Assembly: GCA_030697365.1 (NCBI GenBank)
Contig: JAUYQH010000187.1
Span: 1-54,180, forward strand
Origin: Novosphingobium sp.
GTDB taxonomy: Bacteria > Pseudomonadota > Alphaproteobacteria > Sphingomonadales > Sphingomonadaceae
Reading direction: 5' to 3'
Length of the DNA stretch: 54,180 bases
This document shows, piece after piece, positions 26,228 to 38,063 of this stretch (positions are counted from its first letter, which is position 1; each line of letters opens with the position of its first letter). The position numbers were made by a program, and so were the translations under genes. A model generated the notes under the pieces. That model did no database searches. It saw only the letters and a program-made list of their open reading frames with translations, and had not been told where the DNA came from.

Positions 26228-27172
26228 GTGTCCGATCCGATCCTCGATATTCAAGGCCTGAGCAAGACGTATGCCGGCGGGACGGTGGCGCTCGACAACG
26301 TCGATCTCGCCATCCGCAAGGGCGAGATCTTCGCGCTGCTCGGTCCTAATGGGGCGGGCAAGACCACGCTGATCGGCGCTGTGTGCGGGCTGGTGCGGCC
26401 CAGCGGCGGGACGATCTGCGCCTTCGGCAAGGACATGGGACGGCACTGGCGCGACCTGCGCCGCCGCATCGGCCTGGTGCCGCAGGAACTGGGCTTCGAC
26501 ATGTTCGCCCGGGTCGATCGCGCGGTTGAATATTCGCGGGGCATGTTCGGCTGCGCGCCCAGCCCCCAGCGCATCGAGGAGGTGCTCCGCTCGCTGAACC
26601 TGTGGGACAAGCGGACCAGTCAGATCCGTCATCTTTCGGGCGGAATGAAGCGCCGGGTGATGATCGCCAAGGCGCTCAGCCACGATCCCGAGCTGCTGTT
26701 CCTCGACGAGCCCACCGCGGGCGTCGATGTCGAACTGCGGCGCGACATGTGGCGCCAGATCGGCGAATTGCGGAATCGTGGCACCACCATCGTCCTCACC
26801 ACCCACTACATCGAGGAAGCCCAGGAGATGGCCGACCGCGTGGGTGTGATCGACAAGGGCAAGCTGCTGCTGGTCGATGGCAAGGCGGCAATCATGGCCA
26901 AGCTCGGCCGCACCCAGGCGCAGGTTGCGCTGGCGCAGTCGCTGGGGGAAATCCCGAGCTGGCTCGGGGCCTATCCGCTGTCGCTGGAAGGCGATGGTCG
27001 CACGCTCGTCTACCGTGGCGGCGACGGGTCGGGCAAAGGCAAGCGCGAGGTCGCCGAGGTGCTGCGCCTGTTGGTTCAGCATGACGTGGCGTTCGAGGGT
27101 GTCGAGACGCGCGAATCTTCGCTCGAGGACATTTTCGTCGATCTGGTCGAAAACAAACTGGAGCGCGTATGA
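26228..27172 (+). CDS. ABC-2 exporter ATP-binding protein
   Basis: A 314-residue ATPase of the DrrA/YadG type. Walker A is GPNGAGKT, the signature HLSGGMKRR, and Walker B LLFLDEPTAGVD; the H-loop is in LTTHYIEEAQ. A C-terminal extension of about 75 residues ends SLEDIFVDLVENKL, as in drug or polysaccharide exporters. GTG at 26228 is the probable start. It overlaps the permease gene in ATGA and lies directly behind the carotenoid oxygenase, possibly in one transcript. Confidence 0.92.
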   Translation: MSDPILDIQGLSKTYAGGTVALDNVDLAIRKGEIFALLGPNGAGKTTLIGAVCGLVRPSGGTICAFGKDMGRHWRDLRRRIGLVPQELGFDMFARVDRAVEYSRGMFGCAPSPQRIEEVLRSLNLWDKRTSQIRHLSGGMKRRVMIAKALSHDPELLFLDEPTAGVDVELRRDMWRQIGELRNRGTTIVLTTHYIEEAQEMADRVGVIDKGKLLLVDGKAAIMAKLGRTQAQVALAQSLGEIPSWLGAYPLSLEGDGRTLVYRGGDGSGKGKREVAEVLRLLVQHDVAFEGVETRESSLEDIFVDLVENKLERV

Positions 27173-27930
27173 ACCTGCGCAGCGCCATTGCCATCTTCAC
27201 CAACGAGGTGACGCGGTTCTTCCGCACCGCCTTCGGCTCGATCCTCTCCCCGGTGCTGACAACCTCGCTCTATTTCGTCGTGTTCGGCGCGGCGATCGGC
27301 GGACAGATTGAGGAGATCGGTGGCGTCTCTTACGGCGCTTTCATCGTCCCCGGGCTGCTGATGCTGACGCTTCTGGGCGAACCCACCTCGAACGCCAGCT
27401 TCGGTATCTACATGCCGCGCTTCACCGGTGCGATCTACGAGCTGCTGAGCGCCCCGGTCGGGGTTTTCGAGACACTGGTCGGCTTCGTCGGCGCGGCGAT
27501 CGTGAAGTCGTTGGTCATCACCGGCATCATCCTCGCCACCGCTCTGCTGTTCGTCGATTATACGATCGTCCATCCGCTCTATGCGCTGGGCTATGTGATG
27601 CTGGTTGCTTCAGCTTTCGCGCTGTTCGGCTTCATTCTGGGGCTGTGGGCCGACGGCTTCGAGAAGCTCCAGATCGTGCCGATGCTGATCCTCACCCCGC
27701 TGACGTTCCTGGGCGGCACGTTCTATTCGATCGAGATGCTGGCCGAGCCGTGGCGCACGGTCGCGCAATTCAATCCGATCTTCTACCTGATCAACGGGCT
27801 GCGCTGGACCTTCACCGGCGCCTCGGACGTGCCGATCGCGGTATCGCTCGCCTTCACCGTCGCGTTCGAGGTGCTCTGCGTGGCGGTGATCGCGGTCATC
27901 TTCAAGACGGGCTGGCGGCTGCGCGACTGA
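27169..27930 (+). CDS. ABC-2 type transporter permease
   Basis: A 253-residue inner-membrane permease with about six helices and the ABC-2 signature near FLGGTFYSIEMLAEPWRTVAQFNPIFY. It pairs with the ATPase encoded just upstream (ATGA overlap). It resembles YadH-like permeases, whose substrates are mostly unknown. No periplasmic binding protein is present, which supports export. Confidence 0.91.
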   Translation: MNLRSAIAIFTNEVTRFFRTAFGSILSPVLTTSLYFVVFGAAIGGQIEEIGGVSYGAFIVPGLLMLTLLGEPTSNASFGIYMPRFTGAIYELLSAPVGVFETLVGFVGAAIVKSLVITGIILATALLFVDYTIVHPLYALGYVMLVASAFALFGFILGLWADGFEKLQIVPMLILTPLTFLGGTFYSIEMLAEPWRTVAQFNPIFYLINGLRWTFTGASDVPIAVSLAFTVAFEVLCVAVIAVIFKTGWRLRD

Positions 27931-27947
27931 CCGGCTAGCGGGCGCGC

Positions 27948-30616
<2,669 letters not shown>

Positions 30617-30663
30617 ACCCCTCGCCAACTTCGCCTAGCGCGCAAGCGCGCAAGGCTTCGTAT

Positions 30664-30770
30664 CCTCTCCCGCAAGGGGAGAGGAGTGCACAGTGCCGTC
30701 CTCCCCCCTCTGCGGGGGAGGATAGCGCAGCTTGCTTCGGAACGAAGCTAGCGAAGCTTGGAGAGGGGGC
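30664..30770. repeat. Compound palindromic intergenic element
   Basis: Three symmetric pieces lie side by side between guaB and the methyltransferase gene. CCTCTCCC/GGGAGAGG spans 30664-30684; CCTCCCCC/GGGGGAGG spans 30700-30721; and a GCTTCG-GAA-CGAAGC core lies in 30731-30760, followed by a further copy of AGCGAAGCTTGGAGAGGG. The layout is that of a REP-type dispersed repeat; the first hairpin could also end guaB transcription. Confidence 0.6.
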
Positions 30771-30773
30771 GAG

Positions 30774-31955
30774 ATGACCCCCACGGCACGCGTCCAGGGC
30801 GCGATCGATCTGCTCGATGCGATCCTCGATGCGGCGAGGGGCGGCGGTGCTTCGGCCGACCGGGTTGCCTCCGAATGGTTCCGCGCGCGGCGCTATGCGG
30901 GCGGGGGTGATCGCCGCGCGATCCGCGAGTTGACGTGGCGCGCGATCCGCAGCTGCGGAGAGCCGCCGCCAAGCGGGCGTGCGGCGATGCTGCTGGTGGC
31001 CAAGACCGACCCGGCGCTCGCCGTTCTGTTCGACGGTTCCACTCACGCCCCGGTGCCGGTGAGCGAAGGCGAGCCGGTCGCCAAGTCGGGTATTGCCCCG
31101 GCCTGGCTGATCGGCGCGCTCAAGGCTTCCGAAATTCCCGGCGCTGAATTCGCCGCGCTGCTCGAACGCGCCCCGCTCGATATCCGGGCCAACCGGCTCA
31201 AGGCCACGCGCGTAGCGCTGAGAGAGACGCTGCCGGTCGCGGGCGAACCGATCGCCGCCCCCGATGGCCTTCGTTACCCCGCGGGAACGCCGGCAGAAAC
31301 CTGGCCGCAGTTCGCGCAAGGGCTGTTCGAGGTCCAGGACGGCGGCAGCCAGCTGGCCTGCGCCGCGCTGCGCGTCCAGCCCGGCGAGGCAGTGGTCGAT
31401 CTGTGCGCCGGCGCGGGGGGCAAGGCGCTGTCGCTCGCCGCTGCGATGGACAATCGCGGCGCGTTGCTCGCCTGTGACACCGACCGAACCCGGCTTCAAC
31501 GCCTGCCACAACGTGCCGGGCGGGCTGGAGCGATAGTCGAGACCCGGCTCCTGAATCCCGGAAAGGAACTCGATCTACTGGCAGACTGGCGCGAACGGGC
31601 GGACGCCGTGCTGGTCGATGCGCCCTGTTCGGGTACCGGCACATGGCGGCGCAATCCCGAGACGCGCTGGCGGCTGCAACCGGCGGACATCAAGCGCCAC
31701 GCCGCGCTCCAGGCGCGCCTGCTCGACATTGCCGCTGCGCTGATCAAGCCTGGCGGCCGCATAGGCTACGTCGTTTGCTCGCTGCTCGATGCCGAGGGCG
31801 CCGACCAGGCCGCGGCGTTCCTCGCGCGCCATCCGGGCTGGCGTGCAGCGGACGTTAACCCCGGCGCGGGTAGGCCGCGTGGAACCGGATATCGGCTAAC
31901 GCCGTTCCACGATGGTACCGACGGGTTTTTCTTCACAGTTCTTCAAAGGCTGTGA
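30774..31955 (+). CDS. RsmB/NOP-family RNA (cytosine-5) methyltransferase
   Basis: A 393-residue RsmB-type enzyme: an N-terminal NusB-like helical region (about 1-130), then the Rossmann methyltransferase domain. SAM-binding DLCAGAGGKALSLAA, motif IV LVDAPCSGTGTWRRNP and the motif VI cysteine in YVVCSLLDAEG are visible. It probably methylates 16S rRNA C967 or a similar site. GAGGGGGCGAG precedes the ATG. The NusB-like part seems divergent. Confidence 0.9.
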   Translation: MTPTARVQGAIDLLDAILDAARGGGASADRVASEWFRARRYAGGGDRRAIRELTWRAIRSCGEPPPSGRAAMLLVAKTDPALAVLFDGSTHAPVPVSEGEPVAKSGIAPAWLIGALKASEIPGAEFAALLERAPLDIRANRLKATRVALRETLPVAGEPIAAPDGLRYPAGTPAETWPQFAQGLFEVQDGGSQLACAALRVQPGEAVVDLCAGAGGKALSLAAAMDNRGALLACDTDRTRLQRLPQRAGRAGAIVETRLLNPGKELDLLADWRERADAVLVDAPCSGTGTWRRNPETRWRLQPADIKRHAALQARLLDIAAALIKPGGRIGYVVCSLLDAEGADQAAAFLARHPGWRAADVNPGAGRPRGTGYRLTPFHDGTDGFFFTVLQRL

Positions 31956-32035
31956 TAGCTTTTGCCCGTCATGACGCCAGACCTGCGATGACCGGCGGTC
32001 AGCCCGCGCTGCCCAGCCGCCTGATGGAGTTGCTG

Positions 32036-32542
32036 ATGCGCTATTACCCCGCTGCCCTGGCCCTGTCCGCGCTGGTCGCGGTGACCGCGAGCGTGAGCCA
32101 TGGCGCAGCGCCGGAAAGCGAATCTCCTCGCGCGCGCGCCTTGCTGGCCGAAGGCCGGGCCATGCTCGCCCAGGGCCAGGCCAGCCCGGCAACCGACGCG
32201 TTCGAGGCGGCACTGGCCGTCGATCCGGCTTATATCGCCGCCTATCTGGCGTTGGGCGACGCCGCGCGCGCCGAAGGTCTTCAGGGCAAGGCGATCCATT
32301 ATTACCGCGAAGCGCTCGAGCGCGATCCCGACAACCTCGTTGCGCTTTCTGGAGAGGGCGGGGCGATGGTCGAAAAGGGCGCGGTCGAAAAGGCTCGCCG
32401 CAACCTCGCCCGGATCGAGGGGCTGTGCGGCAAAAGCTGCGCCCCCGCGCAGGAACTCGCCGCGGTGATCGCCAAAGGTCCGATGCCGCGCGTGATCTCG
32501 GCCGAGGCGGTCCAGGCCAAGCCGGTGATTACCACCAACTGA
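32036..32542 (+). CDS. Exported tetratricopeptide-repeat protein
   Basis: A 168-residue protein with a signal peptide (about 1-23, ending VSHGA) and two to three TPR-like helix pairs (ARALLAEGRAMLAQGQ, AYLALGDAARAEGLQGKAIHYY, RDPDNLVALSGEGGAM). It would be a periplasmic scaffold; no partner is evident. ATG 32036 was chosen because GGAG sits about eight bases upstream. A longer frame from 31952 overlaps the methyltransferase end. Confidence 0.8.
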   Translation: MRYYPAALALSALVAVTASVSHGAAPESESPRARALLAEGRAMLAQGQASPATDAFEAALAVDPAYIAAYLALGDAARAEGLQGKAIHYYREALERDPDNLVALSGEGGAMVEKGAVEKARRNLARIEGLCGKSCAPAQELAAVIAKGPMPRVISAEAVQAKPVITTN

Positions 32543-32546
32543 GCGC

Positions 32547-33032
32547 TCAAATCAGCGCGCGAAACTCTTCCAGCACCGCCCTGTAAACCCTGCGTTTAAA
32601 GGGCACGATCATCTCGGGCAGCGCATCGGGATCGAGCCACTTCCATTCGAAGAACTCGGGCGGATCGTGTGCGTCGAGGCGCACGTCGGCATCCTCGCCG
32701 GTGAAGCGCATCAGCACCCAGTGCTGGCGCTGGCCGCGGTATTTGCCGCCCCATAGTTTGCCGAGCAGATTGTCGGGCAAGTCGTAGAACAGCTCATCGC
32801 GGGTGGTCGCGATGATCGTGGCGAGCTTCTCGCCCACCCCGGTTTCTTCGCCCAGCTCGCGGAACGCCGCGGCGTGGAGGTCCTCGCCCTCGTCGATCCC
32901 GCCTTGCGGCATCTGCCAGCGATCGCCCTCCTTCGCGTCGATCCGCTGGCCGACGAAGACCTTGCCCTCGCCGTTGACCAGCATCACGCCCACGCACGGG
33001 CGATAGGGCAGCACGGCAAGGTCGATGGTCAC
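32547..33032 (-). CDS. rppH: RNA pyrophosphohydrolase (Nudix)
   Basis: A 161-residue Nudix hydrolase that removes pyrophosphate from 5'-triphosphate mRNA ends and starts decay. The Nudix box GGIDEGEDLHAAAFRELGEE... is complete, and WQMPQGG precedes it, as in RppH. The C-terminal FKRRVYRAVLEEF fits the alphaproteobacterial form. It is convergent with the TPR gene (four-base gap). Confidence 0.93.
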   Translation of the reverse strand: MTIDLAVLPYRPCVGVMLVNGEGKVFVGQRIDAKEGDRWQMPQGGIDEGEDLHAAAFRELGEETGVGEKLATIIATTRDELFYDLPDNLLGKLWGGKYRGQRQHWVLMRFTGEDADVRLDAHDPPEFFEWKWLDPDALPEMIVPFKRRVYRAVLEEFRALI

Positions 33033-33042
33033 CGCCGGTCGG

Positions 33043-34008
33043 TTACTTTGAGGCGCCCAGCATCAGCCGCATCGCCGCGAAAATCCGCTGCATATCCTCC
33101 TGCGCGCTGGGCAGCGCCTTGCGCAGCGTGGTGAAGCCGTGGATCGAGCCTTGCATCTCGAGGAATACCACGTCCGATCCGGCGAGGATCAGCTGCGCGC
33201 CATAGACGCGGCCGCTGTCGCGGATCGGATCGAGCAAGGCGGTGACCAGCACCGTCGGCGGCATCGCCGCGTGGTTGCCGTGGATCGGATAGGCACGCGT
33301 GTTGCCCGGGATCGCGCCATAGCATTCGGCGAACCAGTCCATCGAGGCCTTGGTCAGCAGGTGCCCGTTGGCGAAATCGAGCATAGAGACGTGATCGGGC
33401 TTCTCGTCGCTGAGCGGGTAGATCGGCACTTGCAGCACCACCGGCACCGCAGCCGGGCGGTCCATGAGCGCCTGCGTCATGACGATCGTCAGGTTCCCGC
33501 CCGCGCTATCGCCGATCGGGATCAGCCCGGTGACCCTGCGCGCCAGCTCAGAAGGGCTTTGCGCCACCCACCGCGTCGCCGCTTCGCAATCGTCGGGCGC
33601 GGCGGGAAACGCGTGCTCGGGGGCGAGGCGATAATGCACCGCGATCACCGGCATATCCATCTCGGCGGCGATTTCGGTGCACAAGGCGTGATGCGTTTCG
33701 AGGTCGCCGATGGTGAATCCGCCGCCGTGGTAGAACATGATCGCCGGACCGGGCTCGCGGGTTTCGCGCGCGTCATAGAACCGCAGCGGAATCTCCCCGA
33801 CTAGCCCGGGGCAGGATATGTCGCGGATCACCGCGAGTTCACGCGGCTCGAGCTCGCCCAGGGGCAACATCGCAAGATAGGCAAGGCGCGCCTCGTCCAG
33901 CGGCATCTCGTGCATCTGGGGTCCCTCGATCGAGTTGAGGACATCGAGGAAACCGCGCACGTCCGGGCGGGTGTAATGGCCGGTCTGGATGGGGCTGGCG
34001 TCGTTCAC
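33043..34008 (-). CDS. Alpha/beta hydrolase, HSL-family esterase
   Basis: A 321-residue hormone-sensitive-lipase-type esterase. The oxyanion HGGGF motif, the nucleophile box GDSAGGN, the acid in DPIRDSG and the C-terminal catalytic His in SIHGF are all in order. No signal peptide, so cytoplasmic. It would hydrolyse short-chain or aromatic esters. It lies 10 bases upstream of rppH and is probably co-transcribed with it. Confidence 0.91.
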   Translation of the reverse strand: MNDASPIQTGHYTRPDVRGFLDVLNSIEGPQMHEMPLDEARLAYLAMLPLGELEPRELAVIRDISCPGLVGEIPLRFYDARETREPGPAIMFYHGGGFTIGDLETHHALCTEIAAEMDMPVIAVHYRLAPEHAFPAAPDDCEAATRWVAQSPSELARRVTGLIPIGDSAGGNLTIVMTQALMDRPAAVPVVLQVPIYPLSDEKPDHVSMLDFANGHLLTKASMDWFAECYGAIPGNTRAYPIHGNHAAMPPTVLVTALLDPIRDSGRVYGAQLILAGSDVVFLEMQGSIHGFTTLRKALPSAQEDMQRIFAAMRLMLGASK

Positions 34009-34201
34009 GAAGGCACCTCGTTTTCTCGTTCAGCATCGGTCTAAGTCGCCAATTGCAACTTGACTAGCATCGGTCGGGGGATTTTGTTGCCCGGCGGGTT
34101 GCACCGGGGAGAGATTTTCTTCTTTGTGCGTAGTGGGTGAGGGGCATAAGCGCGGCGACACCTCCCGGCGAACGACCGGGTCGCGCCGACAGAGGTAACG
34201 A

Positions 34202-36166
34202 ATGGCTACAGCATTTGCAGATGACCCCGCGGCGCGACAGGCGCGCCCGGCGGACGATTCTTCGCCCGAGGCGGTCGTGGTCCGCTTTGCCGGCGACAGC
34301 GGCGACGGAATGCAGCTGACCGGTGGCCAGTTCACTCTGTCGACCGCGCTGGCGGGCAACGACCTCGCCACGTTCCCCGATTTTCCCGCTGAAATCCGCG
34401 CTCCGCAAGGCACACTGTTCGGCGTCTCTGCGTTCCAGATCAATTTCGGCTCGACCGATATCGAAACCGCGGGCGATGCCCCCGACGTGCTGGTGGCGAT
34501 GAACCCGGCGGCGCTGGCGACCAATGTCGATGCGCTCAAGCCCGGTGGGCTGATCATCGCCGACAGCGGCGAGTTCACCAGGCGCAACCTCGACAAGGCC
34601 AAGTACGCCGCCAGCCCGCTCGACGACGGCAGCCTGGCGAAATGGCAGGTGATGGCGTTCGACATCGGCGCGCTGACGCTCGAATCGGTCAAGCCGTTCG
34701 GGCTGGGCAACAAGGAAGCGCTGCGCTGCAAGAACATGTGGACGCTGGGGCTGGCATTGTGGATGTTCGACCGCGACCGCGCCCCGCTGATCGCCTGGCT
34801 CAAGGCCAAGTTCGCCAAGAACCCGGTTTTGGCCGACGCAAACGTCGCCGCGCTCAACGCGGGCCACGCCTATGGCGAGACCGCCGAACTGGCCGGGCCG
34901 CTCAAGCAATATCACATCGCCCCGGTCGACAGCGCGCCGGGGCTGTACCGCACCGTGACCGGGGCCGAGGCGGTTTCGCTCGGGCTGGTCGCGGGGGCGC
35001 AACTGGCGGGCCTGCCGATGTTCTTCGGCGGCTATCCGATCACTCCGGCGTCGGCGATCCTCCACCATCTGGTGCGGCTCAAGGAATACGGGATCACCAC
35101 CTTCCAGGCCGAGGACGAGATCGCCGCGATTTGCGCCGCGATCGGCGCGTCCTATGCCGGGCAGCTGGGGGTCACTTCGTCGTCGGGCCCGGGCATCGCC
35201 TTGAAGGGCGAGGCGATGGGGCTGGCGATCATGACCGAGCTGCCTCTGGTGATCGTCAACTCTCAGCGCGGCGGGCCCTCGACCGGGCTGCCGACCAAGA
35301 CCGAGCAGAGCGACCTCTATCAGGCGATCTACGGACGCAACGGTGACGCGCCGCTGCCAGTGGTCGCCGCGCGCTCACCCGCCGACGCGTTCGAGTGCGC
35401 GATCGAAGCGTGCCGCATCGCCACCCAGTTCATGACCCCAGTGATGCTTCTGACCGACGGATATATCGCCAACGCCGCCGAGCCGTGGAAAGTGCCCGAT
35501 GTCAGCACCTTCAAGCCGTTCCCTGTCTGCTTTCTCGAGGAAAAGAACGGCGGAGACGGCGAACTCCTGCCGTTCGCGCGCGACGAAAAGCTGGCGCGGC
35601 CGTGGATCAAGCCGGGCACGCCTGGCTTGATGCACCGCATCGGTGGGATCGAGAAGAACCCCGGCACCGGCAACATCGACTATTCACCCACCGCGCACCA
35701 GACGATGACCGACTTGCGCAAGGCCAAGATCGACGGCGTGGCCAGATCGACCCCGCCGCAGGAGGTCACGCTGGGCGAGACCTCTGGCAAGCTGGCGGTG
35801 GTCGGCTGGGGCTCGACCTTCGGCCCGATCCACCAGGCGGTGCGGCGGATGCGGCGCAAGGGCTTCGACGTCAGCCACATCCACGTCCGCCACATCTGGC
35901 CGCTGCCTGAAAATCTTGGCGCGTTGCTAAAAAGTTACGAGAATATCCTCGTACCAGAAATGAACACTGGCCAGTTCAAGACCGTGCTCCGCGACCAGTT
36001 TCTGGTCGATGCCAAACCGCTGACCAAGACCAGCGGCCAGCCGTTTACCATCGCGGAGATCGAAGCCGCGATCGGCGCGTTCTTCGATCGCATCCCGGGC
36101 AACGAGGGCGGCGAGGTCGATGCGGATACGACGCAATTGCCGAGCATCAAGGCGGTGAACCCATGA
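34202..36166 (+). CDS. korA: 2-oxoacid:ferredoxin oxidoreductase, alpha (gamma-alpha fused) subunit
   Basis: A 654-residue subunit of a 2-oxoacid:acceptor oxidoreductase. A gamma-type domain (about 18-200; FAGDSGDGMQLTGGQ) is fused to the alpha pyrimidine-binding domain (YPITPAS and a QAEDEIAAI segment), with a C-terminal domain ending near VSHIHVRHIWPLPE. It oxidises a 2-oxoacid to acyl-CoA with ferredoxin; 2-oxoglutarate is the best guess from family shape. AGGTAACGA precedes the ATG. It overlaps korB in ATGA. Confidence 0.93.
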   Translation: MATAFADDPAARQARPADDSSPEAVVVRFAGDSGDGMQLTGGQFTLSTALAGNDLATFPDFPAEIRAPQGTLFGVSAFQINFGSTDIETAGDAPDVLVAMNPAALATNVDALKPGGLIIADSGEFTRRNLDKAKYAASPLDDGSLAKWQVMAFDIGALTLESVKPFGLGNKEALRCKNMWTLGLALWMFDRDRAPLIAWLKAKFAKNPVLADANVAALNAGHAYGETAELAGPLKQYHIAPVDSAPGLYRTVTGAEAVSLGLVAGAQLAGLPMFFGGYPITPASAILHHLVRLKEYGITTFQAEDEIAAICAAIGASYAGQLGVTSSSGPGIALKGEAMGLAIMTELPLVIVNSQRGGPSTGLPTKTEQSDLYQAIYGRNGDAPLPVVAARSPADAFECAIEACRIATQFMTPVMLLTDGYIANAAEPWKVPDVSTFKPFPVCFLEEKNGGDGELLPFARDEKLARPWIKPGTPGLMHRIGGIEKNPGTGNIDYSPTAHQTMTDLRKAKIDGVARSTPPQEVTLGETSGKLAVVGWGSTFGPIHQAVRRMRRKGFDVSHIHVRHIWPLPENLGALLKSYENILVPEMNTGQFKTVLRDQFLVDAKPLTKTSGQPFTIAEIEAAIGAFFDRIPGNEGGEVDADTTQLPSIKAVNP

Positions 36167-37215
36167 ACGACATGACCCCCATCGCGCGGACCACCACGCT
36201 CAAGGACTGGGAGACCGACCAGGAGGTCCGCTGGTGCCCCGGTTGCGGCGACTATGCGATCCTCAAGGCGGTGCAGCGGACCCTTCCCGAGCTTGGCGCG
36301 GACCCGGCCAACACCGTGTTCGTCAGCGGGATCGGCTGCTCGAGCCGCTTCCCCTACTACGTCGAAAGCTATGGTTTCCACACCATCCACGGCCGTGCCC
36401 CGGCGTTCGCGACGGGCATCAAGCTGGCCAATCCGCAGCTCGACGTGTGGCTGGTGACCGGCGACGGCGACGGGATGAGCATCGGCGGCAACCACACGAT
36501 GCACCTGCTGCGGCGCAATCTCGATTGCCAGATCCTGCTGTTCAACAACGAGATCTACGGGTTGACCAAGGGCCAGGCCTCGCCCACCAGCCGCGTCGGC
36601 ACCACCAGTCCGTCGACCCCGATGGGCTCGGTCGACCGCCCCGCCAGCCCTTGCGCGTTCGCGCTGGGCAGCGGTGCACGGTTCGTCGCGCGCGGGTTCG
36701 ACGTGTCGAAGAACCTTCCCGAAGTGCTTAAGGCCGCCTACTATCACAAAGGCGCGGCGTTCATCGAGATCTTCCAGAACTGCATCGTCTACAACAAGGA
36801 CGTGTTCGATGATTTCGCAGCGCCCAAGGGCGCCGACGGGCGCCAGTTGTGGCTGCGCGACGGCGAGCCGATGCTGTTCGGCTCCGAGAAATCGGGGGGC
36901 ACCCGCGGCATCGCGCTCGACGCCGAAAAGCTGACGCTCAAGGTGGTCGAGGTGATCGATGGCGACTGGCAGGCAGCAGGGGTAATTGTCCACGACGTCA
37001 AGAACCGATCGGTCGCACACATGCTGGTCGAACTGCCGTTCGGCCCGTTCCCGATGGCGCTGGGGGTGATCTATGACGATCCCCGCCCGACCTTCGAAGC
37101 CGCGGTCCACGAGCAGAACGCCCAGGCCAGCGCCGGCAAGACCGCCAATCTCGCCGCGCTGCTCGCCAAGGGCCAGACCTGGACGGTGGGCGGAACCGCG
37201 CAGGACCCGATCTAG
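36163..37215 (+). CDS. korB: 2-oxoacid:ferredoxin oxidoreductase, beta subunit
   Basis: A 350-residue TPP- and [4Fe-4S]-binding subunit. Cluster cysteines lie in RWCPGCGDY, GIGCSSR and the later ASPCAFA; the TPP motif is GDGDGMSIGGNHTM...NNEIYG. With KorA it forms the complete enzyme; no ferredoxin gene is adjacent. The hairpin at 37244-37260 may end the operon. Confidence 0.93.
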   Translation: MNDMTPIARTTTLKDWETDQEVRWCPGCGDYAILKAVQRTLPELGADPANTVFVSGIGCSSRFPYYVESYGFHTIHGRAPAFATGIKLANPQLDVWLVTGDGDGMSIGGNHTMHLLRRNLDCQILLFNNEIYGLTKGQASPTSRVGTTSPSTPMGSVDRPASPCAFALGSGARFVARGFDVSKNLPEVLKAAYYHKGAAFIEIFQNCIVYNKDVFDDFAAPKGADGRQLWLRDGEPMLFGSEKSGGTRGIALDAEKLTLKVVEVIDGDWQAAGVIVHDVKNRSVAHMLVELPFGPFPMALGVIYDDPRPTFEAAVHEQNAQASAGKTANLAALLAKGQTWTVGGTAQDPI

Positions 37216-37243
37216 CGGTGCCGGTCAGGATGCCGGCGGACGC

Positions 37244-37260
37244 CGAAAGCGGCGCTTTCG
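37244..37260. terminator. Terminator-like hairpin between korB and PAP2 gene
   Basis: A 7-bp stem CGAAAGC/GCTTTCG with a GGC loop sits in the 50-base gap between the convergent korB and PAP2 genes. There is no long T-run; the call rests on position and symmetry. Confidence 0.4.
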
Positions 37261-37265
37261 ATTGA

Positions 37266-38009
37266 TCACGGCGTCGTCGGATCGAGTTCCTCCGCCACCT
37301 CGCTTTCCGCAGCGGCCTTTGCCGGGCGATACAGCAGCGCCGAAGCGGCGAACGCCCAGCCCGCGCCGCCCAACCAGCCCGCGATCACGTCGCTGGGGAA
37401 ATGGACCCCCAGCCACACCCGCGATCCGGCAACCAGCAGCGACAGCAGCACAGCGCCGCCAACGATCGTCCAGCGCACGTCGCGACGATGGCTCATCGCC
37501 GCGAAGGCGAGGCCGATGGCGATATAGACCACCGCCGAATTGAAGCTGTGTCCGCTGGGGAAGCTCTGCCCACCGGCGTCAGTGAGATGCGGAACGATCG
37601 TCGGGCGATCGCGGCCGACCAGCAGCTTGGCCAAGGAGTTGGCGATCCAGCCTCCCATGATCGTGCCCACGAGCAACAGCGCCTCGCGTCGCAACTTGAG
37701 GAACAGCAGCGCGATCAGCGCGCCCGCAGCGATAACGTGGCGCAACAAGACTCCGCCCAGCGCGGTGACGTCGCGCACCGCCTCGAGCAGCCATTCGGGG
37801 CCCGCGGGGCGCAAGTCGGCGCCGGTCCGCCAGAACAGCAGTCCGATCGAGTCGAGCGCTCCGGTGCGGCCATTCTCGACCAGCCACACCATTCCCGCGA
37901 AGCCGATCCAGCACAGCGCCGCGGCAATCGTTGCGTGCAGCGGTGAGATCCGCCATCCGCGCGCGGGCGGGATGATCGTTTCGGGCGAGCGGTGGCCATC
38001 CATCGCCAA
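37266..38009 (-). CDS. PAP2-family phosphatase
   Basis: A 247-residue membrane phosphatase. The three PAP2 signature blocks are intact: KLLVGRDRP, PSGHSFNS and SRVWLGVHFPSDV. Five to six helices place it in the inner membrane, where it would act on lipid diphosphates or phosphatidic acid. The gene lies divergent from the photolyase with 54 bases between starts. Confidence 0.9.
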   Translation of the reverse strand: MAMDGHRSPETIIPPARGWRISPLHATIAAALCWIGFAGMVWLVENGRTGALDSIGLLFWRTGADLRPAGPEWLLEAVRDVTALGGVLLRHVIAAGALIALLFLKLRREALLLVGTIMGGWIANSLAKLLVGRDRPTIVPHLTDAGGQSFPSGHSFNSAVVYIAIGLAFAAMSHRRDVRWTIVGGAVLLSLLVAGSRVWLGVHFPSDVIAGWLGGAGWAFAASALLYRPAKAAAESEVAEELDPTTP

Positions 38010-38063
38010 GGGAACCGCGCGCGCGGCGCGGTGTTCCCGCTCGATACGCCGAAGGGGGGCAAG

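Noticed and set aside
24745..27930. Carotenoid biosynthesis cluster
   Set aside because: No crtB, crtI or crtY genes nearby; only a cleavage-type oxygenase is present.
30660..30770. CRISPR-like repeat array
   Set aside because: Repeated arms are palindromic, unequal and have no spacers of constant length.
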